Below are positions 22,900-32,400 of a DNA stretch of 48,209 nt, in pieces (the stretch's first letter is position 1; each line of letters opens with the position of its first letter). The notes beneath the pieces were generated by a model. The model was not told where the DNA came from and made no database searches. It worked only from the letters and a program-made list of their open reading frames with translations. A program made the position numbers and the translations under genes. The stretch covers positions 3,079-51,287 of the forward strand of contig JAHLWZ010000907.1 in the NCBI GenBank assembly GCA_020536535.1, in the 5' to 3' direction. This DNA comes from Pelomyxa schiedti (taxonomy: Eukaryota; Evosea; Pelobiontida; Pelomyxidae).

Positions 22900-23604
22900 C
22901 TGGAGCTATGCTACATTGCTGCAACAAACATGCAGCCTCAAGCCGGCTGTCAAATTTCTGTAACCTGCTTGCTTCCAGCCACGAGGACTGGGTACAGTGG
23001 CTGTGTACTCACTCAAATACATGTGATATCGAGTTCAGTCAAGCTGATGCTGTCCAGTTTGTGGACATGTGCGCCAAGAGTGCCTTCTCATTCAAATGGC
23101 ACCACGCTGTTGCTGTTTGGAAGAAGGTGTCATTGTCTCCAGCAGAACACCATGGCCTACTGGTCAATTTGTTGCTCCAGGTGGTCATGTACAGTTCCTT
23201 TTCACTTTTTCAACAAGTCCTATCCATTGGAGTCACAAGTGCCGACCTGATGTTGTGCCTGGACAAATATTCCCTCCACCCACTCTATAGCAAAAAAACG
23301 AAGTGGCTCGTTTCTGAGTGCACCAAAAATCTCAGTGATTCAGCACTGTCCAAACTGAGCCCAACCTTGAATAGAATGTTCATTTACTTAGTGGGACATA
23401 GCAAGCGAGGGTGCGCAAAGTGGCTATGCAGAAAGTTCAAGCTCACACTCCCTGATGTATGTAGATAGATACATGCTACATACTTACTGACAAACCTTTA
23501 AACAACAATCCCTAAACAAGAAATCAAATAACCCATTACACACAAGGTTGTTCTTGCTGCAGAGAAGCTGGCACCACTTGGAGACAGTGTGGACCTTGCT
23601 ACAT
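22900..23604 (+). pseudogene. displaced 5' part of the same broken gene
   Basis: Open frame from the inversion junction at 22899/22900 through CRKFKLTLPDV, then a GT-AG intron of about 80 nt (to AAG at about 23540) and the exon start VVLAAEKLAPLGDSVDLAT, which stops at 23604 where the foldback element begins. The N-terminus is lost at the junction: the frame has no ATG at its 5' edge except an internal one in GAMLHCC. Composition is Cys/Leu/Ser-rich with helical, ankyrin-like spacing (GHSKRGCAKWLCRKF). Function is unknown. Both ends are broken, so it is probably a pseudogene or an assembly chimera. Confidence 0.6.
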
Positions 23605-24640
23605 CACCCTGATTCCAAAGTGTGTGCAAGTTCCCCAATTTGGATGGGATCGGGGAGATTTGAGACAGTTTGTGTGATCATTGGGGAGCCGGATTTGTAG
23701 CCAAATTGGTGGCCGGAACCCAAAGTGGGGATCTCTCCATCCCACTAAGTCAGACTCAGAAGTCGATTCCCTCCGACCGGGAAGGGACCAACGCGCCCAG
23801 GATTAATTAACTGAGTTGATTGTTTATACACTTGTCTCCTCTCAGTTGGTGCCGACTGCAGCAAGACGATCTGACTTGGTGCTGAGTGTGTGGATTTTCG
23901 GGGAACATGTTGTTTCTGTATCTTCCGTTTCCAGTTGCAAAGAAGAAGAACAAATAAAATTTAATGCCGTTTGGTTGCCGGGGGCCGGTGTGGTGCGTGT
24001 CACGCGGGTGGGTGACTGGTGGTGCAACAGACCGTCGCATTTTGGTGCCAGGTCAGAACGTTCTGTTGTATCGGTTTTTTTTTTTCCCGATGTTTTCTTT
24101 GTTTGTTTATAATTTTATTGTGTTTTGTCCACCGGTCTTTTGTTGTTGTTTCTCGGTTTTACTTTGTTTTTTTTTCCCGAACTGTTGAGGCAACGCTTCA
24201 ATCAAGTTCTTTTTGTTTTTTACTTTGTTTTTCGTGTTTGTTTTATTTCGTTTTCGGTTAGCTTAGTCTTCTTTCTGTTTTTGTTCTTGTTCTCACAACA
24301 ACACAGGTCATTGAAGATTCCATGACGAGGAGAAGGGGCACAGCGGTATGTTTCCATTTCTCTTCTCCATTTTTCTTTTTCGACTTCTCACATTTGAAAA
24401 CCAGGTGGTGTTGCCGATGTCAGCAGAATGTGTGTGTGCGGGTCGGCTCCATTCCACCAGTATTCCTCTTCTTGAGTCCCCCCAAATATATAACTCCCCT
24501 CTAGGTCCTTTTCTGCATTCACGCTGTATGAACATGGGAGTGTTGGCATTGGGGCCCTCTTGACTTTCAGCAGCTCAGCCAGCCACTGGTATGGTTTCTT
24601 ATTTCTTCTTTTTCTCGTTTCACCTTGTACAGTTGGTGGT
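23605..24640. repeat. left inverted arm of the foldback element
   Basis: Includes T-rich tracts around 24080-24300 whose complement, A-rich, lies at 25425-25640. A frame conserved in both arms (minus here, plus at about 25130-25330) reads like coding sequence (SYSVNAEKDLEG, EEEYWWNGADP), possibly a captured gene piece. Confidence 0.8.
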
Positions 24641-25082
24641 CCCTGTTCCAGCCCCTCTGCCCCATGTACTTTCTGAAAGCAAATATTTTTTTTCTTTTGC
24701 CTGAAGTGGAAAACCATCATCATCTCATCAGCCGGCAAGTTGCTGCTACACCTGGTCTCAAGTGTGAGAAAGCGAAAAAGAACAACAGAGAAATACCTGC
24801 AGTTCAAGTCTGCCTTGCTTGGATGCCGCAGAAATCGAAAAAGAAAAAAAGGAGGAGTCACACAAATGCGGGAAAAGAAAAAAGCTGGAATTGGAGGTGA
24901 GCCATAGGGGGGGGACAATGAAAAGGCAAAAACCTGATGAGGAAAAGCGGAGCAGAGCTGCACATGTAATTCCCCTGAGTGGCATCAGTAAGGGATACCT
25001 ATTATGTTTAAGTTTGGGGTGACGATGAAAAGGGAGAGGGGGATTTACCATGGTGACCAGGCTGTCCTGGCAAGTCCAGTCC
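24641..25082. other. spacer of the foldback element
   Basis: A 442 bp stretch between the arms. It contains A-rich runs near 24830-24890 and a G run near 24910. Open frames continue from the arms, but no domain, start context or splice structure stands out. Confidence 0.5.
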
Positions 25083-26121
25083 ACCACCAACTGTACAAGG
25101 TGAAACGAGAAAAAGAAGAAATAAGAAACCATACCAGTGGCTGGCTGAGCTGCTGAAAGTCAAGAGGGCCCCAATGCCAACACTCCCATGTTCATACAGC
25201 GTGAATGCAGAAAAGGACCTAGAGGGGAGTTATATATTTGGGGGGACTCAAGAAGAGGAATACTGGTGGAATGGAGCCGACCCGCACACACACATTCTGC
25301 TGACATCGGCAACACCACCTGGTTTTCAAATGTGAGAAGTCGAAAAAGAAAAATGGAGAAGAGAAATGGAAACATACCGCTGTGCCCCTTCTCCTCGTCA
25401 TGGAATCTTCAATGACCTGTGTTGTTGTGAGAACAAGAACAAAAACAGAAAGAAGACTAAGCTAAACGAAAACGAAATAAAACAAACACGAAAAACAAAG
25501 CAAAACAAAAAGAACTTATTGAAGCGTTGCCTCAACAGTTCGGGAAAAAAAAACAAAAGCAAAACCGAGAAACAACAACAAAAGACCGGTGGACAAAACA
25601 CAATAAAATTATAAACAAACAAAGAAAACATCGGGAAAAAAACCGATACCGAACAACAGAACGTTCTGGCATGGCACCGAAATGCGACGGTCTGTCGCAC
25701 CACCAGTCACCCACCCACCCGCGTGACACGCACCACACCGGCCTCCGGCAACCAAACGGCATTAAATTTTATTTGTTCTTCTTCTTTGCAACTGGATCCG
25801 TAAGATTCAGAAACAACATGTTCCCCGAAAATCCACACTCTCAGCACCAAGTCAGATCGTCTTGCTGCAGTCGGCACCAACTGAGAGGAGACAAGTGTAT
25901 AAACAATCAACTCAGTTAATTAATCCTGGGCGCGTTGGTCCCTTCCCGGTCGGAGCGAATGGACTTCCGAGTCTGACTTAGTGGGATGGAGAGATCCCCA
26001 CTTTGGGTTTCGACTACCAATTTGGGTACAAATTCAGCTCCCCAATGTTCACACAAATTGTCTTGAATCTCCCCGATCCCATCCAAATTGGGGAACTTGC
26101 ACACACTTTGGAATCAGGGTG
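25083..26121. repeat. right inverted arm of the foldback element
   Basis: Reverse complement of 23605-24640 with scattered differences. The outer end reads CTTGCACACACTTTGGAATCAGGGTG. Confidence 0.8.
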
Positions 26122-26516
26122 GAGACGCACTGGTGAGTGAAAAACAGACAAGAATCCGAAAACCCATGGGTTTCGTTCTTAACGTCGTGCGTGACAATGG
26201 TTTTGCTGTTGGTGGGAGAAAAACGGGAAGTGTGTGGCCTCAATAACGGGGGTGTTTTTTGTATTTTACCCCAAGTCCCGCACCGGGACCCTTTCGCTCG
26301 CGGTGCTGCTGCCTCAGCCCCGCTCCTCTCCGTGCTCCTTTGTTTTTTTTTTAATTTTTCTGTCAATTTGGCGCGGTGGTCGACATTGTGGGTGGCATGA
26401 TATATGACAGCACAAAGAAAGAAAAGATATTTGCAAAAGTGGATTCTTCTAGTTCATTCACTCAATGAAAGGGCATCATGTATTTTTCACTTGTGTTGGA
26501 CTGACTGGTCAAGTGG
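26122..26516. other. flank between the foldback element and the next gene
   Basis: No gene is supported. It contains a T-run at 26340-26360. A minus-strand frame crosses the element border but has no recognisable feature. Confidence 0.35.
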
Positions 26517-27399
26517 TCAAGTGGAACTTGGGGTGGGGGTGCTGCTGCCTGAAGCAATGGCTTGGAGCTCCACAAATGCTTCCAATGGTTGCGCATACTG
26601 TTCAGAAATTGCTTGAATTTCTTGGGAAATAACACGGCACAGCGATGCGAACTTGATAACCGTGGTCAAAGGTGCCACTGAACCTGTAACTGGATAGGCT
26701 ATTTGGCAAATGGTTTCCACTGCCATGGTGGCATCATGAACTATCACTTGCATTCTACTTGGATCTACGTACATTACACTGTGGCATAGATGAACTGTTT
26801 GCATTATTTTCTGAGCAATCTCCTGAGGAAGATACATTGTGAGTTGTGTTGTGTGTGGAGGAAAGCCACACACAACACATAACATAGAAATAAGTAGTCA
26901 GTGTGGTCACGCATACCTCAGTGATCATCAGGCTCTGCGTCTGCGTGACTGGAATGCTAAGAACGGGTGTTGTTGTGGCTATTTGGTTGCATTCTTCAAC
27001 TTCAGCCAGGACTGATAGAATGCCCGAGAGCTGGGGGACTGCAGGCGGAGGCGGCAGGGCTGTTGTTGCTGTTGGAGAGGATGACTGGGGAATTGAGGCT
27101 CCTGCCGCACATTCAAACCACTGGGCCAGCTTGACATAGAACATTGACAAGGCCTGTAGTTCATCAACTAACGCACGGCACCTGTTGATAATTGCAGATA
27201 GCTGCAGGCCCGACATCTTCAGAAACTCGTCATCCATGTTTACCTGCTCGTCGTGTATCAGCTGCAATGAGGACCTCTCAGCCCTCTCCTTCCTTATGTG
27301 AGTGAACACCTTGGGTATGACAACATCCTTGCAGACATAAACAGCTGCAATAACATCCCTTGCTCTGCATCGGATGGAAATTGCCTCTTGTGTCATCAT
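26517..27399 (-). CDS. unrecognised helical protein
   Basis: Two exons on the minus strand, split by a GT-AG intron of about 90 nt near 26840-26925 with phase 0 (ITE joined to EIAQKIM). From ATG 27399 the product is about 260 residues: a helical first half (VIPKVFTHIRKERAERSSL, DDEFLKMSGLQLSAIINRC), a Pro/Ala/Ser linker (ALPPPPAVPQL) and a second helical half ending in a Ser/Thr/Pro tail. I recognise no family. No signal or membrane segment is seen. The start overlaps the stop of the upstream gene (ATGA), so the two may be one gene joined by an intron I could not place. Confidence 0.55.
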
Positions 27400-29304
27400 T
27401 GTAGGTTTCTGTGGCCGACGGACTGAGCGGATTCTTTCCCTGAAACTGTGCCACCAGTCGTGGTTGTTGTGTCTGGTGGCTGTTGTGTCTGCTGACAAAA
27501 AACAGAAACAGGTCCAACTGGTTTTGGTTCTGAAGCAAATGAACTGGTCAGGCGTCGTTTCTTTTCAGCTGGCCCTGCTGGGGCTTGTTTTTGCGCCGCT
27601 TCGTCATTGGCCTTGACATCGACGGAGATGGTGGAATGAGCGGGTTGCTGCTGCTGTTGTGGAACAATAGCAGGGGAGGTGCTACTACTACTAGAGGGAG
27701 GAGGAGGAGGAGGAGGAGGAGCCGCTGGTGTGGGTTGGGTAACAGCATTATGGGAGGAGGTTGGGCCGGGAGAAGAAGCTGTTGCTTCTTCCCCGAGAAC
27801 GAGATCAATTAGGCCAAGAACGTGCTTAAGTTGGTCCTGAAGTGCGCGATTGGGTGACATTCCAGGAATTTGTGAAGAAAGCAACGTTTGTCCCGATTGG
27901 GAAGAAGAAGAGATCTTCCTTTGTTTCTGAGCTCCTTTGTGCATCCCAGAATGGGGTTTTTTGTCAAAGGACATGACGAATGGTTCTTGTTGTGGAGTAA
28001 TTGTACTAATACAAGCTCCAGTAGGTGACGAAGGTAGCGCCTTTGGCATTAACTGAGGGCCTTGGGGTGGCTGCAATGGGATTGTGGCACCACTTAGCTC
28101 ATCTAGCTTCAGGCCAATAATGCTGTCACCCAGATACCGGGCACTATGTGTGGAGGGGATTCCAATTGACGGTATTTCAAACGTAAGCAAGACATTCTCC
28201 GCACTCGAAGATACTATGACTCGAGCACTGGAGACTTCTAAACATTTGGAATTGAGAGAATTGTAAATGAAAAGTGATACACATACTCAAGGTACAGCAC
28301 CGGGAATGACAGCCGGCAGTGGACGCTTCCAGATTTGTCAACCGAATCACAGGCCAACGGAAATCAGCTGAAGTTTGGATCACATTCAGTTCTAGGTGTT
28401 TTTTGGTTTTATTAGGGTCCAGTTGGCTTGATGATAGGAGCACACACCTTCAACTTGCAATCCAAGAAATGATTTTCTCCTACAAAGGGCTGAATTAATG
28501 CACAAAGTGGCAGGTGCCTTTGCCGAAACGGAGACCAGCGCAGTGTGGGACCATGAGCTATATTCTAGGAGTCTCCTGGACAAGAAATTACTCTCTATTC
28601 TCACAGCAATCTAAAATCGATGATATTAGGCATGGAAAATTTTCCGCAACAGTATATTCAACCTCACAACAGTCAGTAGCCGCTGGCTTGGGGATCATGG
28701 TGGTAGAATTGGAAAGGTTGAAGTCTTGCACATTTATTAAATCAGGGTGAACTTTATGTGATTTCAGAGCTTCATTCTCCTTGATTTCCATGATAGAGAG
28801 TTTATGTTGATGGGTATGACCGCCAACACGAATTGAAACATGTTGGTGGACCTGTTTCGAAAAAAAAAAAAAAGATCAGTTAAAGAAATGAGTGATGGCG
28901 TCATACAGGATCATAGGAGGTTAAGTACTTTCGCAAAACTTGTGTAAGACTTCGCGGTTCAACACGAAATGTAATTGTGACCCAACTCTCGGGAAATTTC
29001 AACATAGAAAACATGTTCTGAAATTATAGGTAAGGAGGAAGTAAAAATAAAAATAAGACATAAAAACAATAAACAACTAAAACAGAAAGAAAGAATCAGC
29101 TCGGGATTTCACCATGACATCGGCTTGAAACCACACAATAAGTCCAGTATTTGCATCGGTTTCCCAAACAGTAATAGAATCTCGTGTAATGGCTACGTTG
29201 ACGGACCCGAACGTCGGTGGGACACTGCTGAACAGTGCTGGGGTGGAATTATGGGTCTTGACAGCGAAATCGAAGAAAGTACGAACCTTGGAGTCCCTTT
29301 GCAT
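27396..29304 (-). CDS. possible PCNA-fold clamp-like protein (Rad9/Rad1/Hus1 type) with disordered tail
   Basis: Minus-strand gene from ATG 29304 with several short introns (29000-29100, about 28860-28900, and others near 28400-28600 and 28200-28300). The first 150 residues show the alternation expected of a sliding-clamp half: a helix (KVRTFFDFAVK), SVNVAITRDSITVWET, GLIVWFQADVM, then WVTITFRVEPRSLTQVLRKY, which matches the PCNA and 9-1-1 order of strand, strand, helix. The C-terminal half is low complexity with Gln, Pro and Ser runs and a basic PAEKKRRL motif, much as Rad9 has a disordered tail. The identification rests on pattern only. In 9-1-1 proteins the clamp acts in DNA-damage checkpoint signalling in the nucleus. 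Exons in the middle were not all resolved. Confidence 0.45.
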
Positions 29305-29437
29305 CCACTACCTTGGCTTGGAAAGTCGACATCTTGTTGTTCAAGGTTTGTTTTTTTTCTTTTTTTAGGTCGGGGAAAATTCTCTGCTGGGGAACTAAGG
29401 ACTGTACCACGCCAATAACAAGAAAAACCGAGGGGAG

Positions 29438-32400
29438 TTGGTCAGTGAGAGTTCCTCCCTGTCATCACGACCACTCAGCTCCGGTTCTGTGTTTTTTTTT
29501 TTCGACTTGACACGAAACGCGGGTTGTAAGTGCAACACATGTGTGTTGATAAACAAGAACACCCGCGAGCCATTGTGGGTCGACAAAGTGAGCATCGCTG
29601 CCGAGTGCATTGGGCCCGTTGCTGGAGTCACGATTGAGGTTCACTTTTGCCAGCCGCCGTCGTCACCCACAAGTGGGAATGTCGAGGCCGAGCTCAAGTT
29701 CACGCTGCCGGGCGAGCGTGCGGCCATTTGTGGGTTCCAGACCGACGTCTACGGTGCCATGGTTGATGGCGTAATCACATCGAAGGAAACGGCCCAGGTG
29801 GCTCTCGAGGCTGCGGTGTGTGCGTGTGTGTCTCATTGTCCCCGAGTTATGTGCATTAATTATGCCTTCTCCTTCTACTACATTTAAAGTAAGTAATGCG
29901 GTGGTTTTTTTTTTTTTTTTTCAGTGTTATGTTATTCGCTTGATTCAACTTCATCAATTTATCTCATTCATTTCATTGAAATGCACAGACCAGAGCCACT
30001 GTAGAGGGGAGGATTGCAACTTGCGAACATGTCTTGGGAAATGTATTTCGTGCACGAATTTTTCCTGTCCCAAAACGTGAGGGGAGAACTGTAAAGGTAC
30101 CCACTTCCCTTGGTGGAATTTTGTCTCACAGGAAAAAAGATAGAATTTATCACTGAGATTCCTGTCACTGGCACTTTTCAACTTCCTCTGCAGTTCCCTT
30201 CACCCATCGCAAAGTAAATGCCTTTTCCGTCTCACTTCTCTCACAGTACAAATAGTTTCGCATGTAATGTATCTGTCCACGTGCATCAAAATTCAACTCC
30301 TCCATATCTTGAAGAAACAGATTTCGCTGGTGACTCCAGTTTTAGTCTGTCGAAAGCTATTGACCAGAGTCCACCTTTTACGTAAAGCTCTTTTCAGATA
30401 CATGTATAGGTCCTTAACTCAACTCTGCCCATATAGAAAATATGTCGCATCAACTCAACAACGAAATATATCCATACGTAGAGGTCTTACAATCGCAAAC
30501 GTCCTGATTCCAAATGCCCTGTCATCACCAAATACCGTATTCGTTGAGAAAACTGGGCCGAGGATGTATACTTTTTGCCTTTCTGGGGTGGTTCCTGTTG
30601 TCGCAAATGTACAATTGGCCCTCTTAGTATTTTCAGGATACTTACATGGCTGTTCTTAACAGCAACAAGTTGGTACTGTATCTCGTATTGGGGTTCTTTG
30701 GGATGCCTCTCTCAGCAGGAAAAGTGTTGACAAAGAAAAAGAATTAAGGTACACTCTTCCCATCCACCGATTCATTACCTTATCGTCTTTCGCAGGCTTC
30801 TAAGAAACATAGCGGAACACTATCGGAACGCGGTGTTCGTCCTTCATACCTTCCGTCATATATGCGAAGAGCCAGAAAGATTCTCCAAAGTGGAGTCCCT
30901 CATCGACTCCTTGCAAGTTAACAACCTTTGCATTGCATCTTCCAGAATAACACTCATAGACTGTGCAATACGATGGAGGGTCAAGTTTATCATCGGTCTT
31001 GGCTTGCAACCGCAGCACTGAATTTCCTGTGGATGTCTTCCTTCTATTTAGGTAACAAATTTACTATTTGCTTTACTCTCCTAATTCTTACCCTCAGTGA
31101 TGGAATTTGTTCTCTCGGTGGTGCTCTCCCCAAGCAATTGCCAGCTGTAAACGACCGTTTTTCATCTGTACGATTCTAAGTCCCCGTAGGTCCCAGTTTT
31201 TACCTTCAGTAGTGGTGCCAAAATTGATGCTGTGACCCTCAAACAGTGGGCTCGCGCAACTGGTGGAGAGTTTTTCAATTTGGAGTTTTGTGATATTTCA
31301 CAGGTCTCTCCTTTCCCTCTTTTTTCACCTTTTGTGTACGAGGTGATTTTCTTCTCAGGTACCTCCACGCCTCAAACAGAAGACCACCAATTTAGTTTCC
31401 GTGACCCACGCGCCTTGGATAACTAACATGTGCGACTCAACCTCACAAATATTCCCAAATTGATGCCACTGGTTAGGTTTCCAAAGTTACCCTCACCGCT
31501 GGCCACATCGGGCAGAGTCATACTCACTGGATGCGCTGAAGCTGCCACTGGTGCTTCATCCTTGTTGACTCTTGTACCTCAGTTTTCCTCAATCTGGATC
31601 TGTAAGGCTAATTCTCCCTAGAATATTGGGTACAATGAGTCCTCCATTCAGTCTACAGTGGAGGGTAGAGTCACGATTCCATTCCAGACAGTTTCTCTTT
31701 CAACACCTATTATAAGCAGATACCATGGTATCTTCTCTGTAGACCTACATTCAAATTTTAACTTTCAACTTAGCACTGATACAAATGGAAGAACTTCTGT
31801 TGTCAACAATGAGCTCTTCTGTCAAAGCACAGCTTCTTGAATTGGGAAAACTACATAGGTACTTCTTCATCCCACACATATTTTTGTTCTTTTTGAACTC
31901 ACACATTTTCTTCAATAGCCTTGTGACCCCAGTTACATCCATGATTGTTCTTGACAGTCTTTCACAGTACTTGTTGTATGAAATCGAACCTCCAGTGACC
32001 CTGCCGTTCCGTAACACCTATCTCAAGGTATTCTCATTTTGTTGCCTAATGAATGTCATACAACTGATAATCTTTGCTTCCAGATAGTTGCTGCCCGCAC
32101 TAAAGACAAATTACGCGATGCTCAGAAGCATGCTGTACAAGTTTCCTCCATGTGGCAGAGAAGGTTGGCGTGGTTTGAAAACCAATACAGAGGAGACTTG
32201 TGGCAACCTAATGTGCTGCCAGCTATCAATCGCTCGCTTCTTACATTGTAAAATAGATATGGCATCACTTCTCTTTCCAAAGCCCTGAAAATTTGACCGA
32301 CAAGCCTGTCACATTTGAATTACTGCCTGAGGAGCTCATGCCACCTGACCAACCATCGAAACCTAGCGACCAAAGGAAGCAAATCAAAAAGAAATCACTG

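Larger units (their letters stand above)
23605..26121. mobile_element. foldback-type element with about 1.04 kb inverted arms
   Basis: The left arm 23605-24640 is the inverted copy of the right arm 25083-26121, with a 442 bp spacer between. The ends read CACCCTGATTCCAAAG at left and its complement CTTTGGAATCAGGGTG at right. Arms differ by scattered substitutions and small indels (for example around 23930-24010 versus 25730-25810), so they are old copies rather than an exact mirror. No transposase is recognisable in arms or spacer. No clear target-site duplication is seen: the left flank ends GCTACAT and the right flank begins GAGACGC. The structure resembles foldback or long-terminal-inverted-repeat DNA elements without their own enzyme; a local inverted duplication is the alternative. 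Confidence 0.7.

Noticed and set aside
24308-25415. Mirror-image open frames of 60-190 residues in the foldback arms as separate genes
   Set aside because: They are explained by the inverted repeat, lack starts in good context and have no recognised domain.
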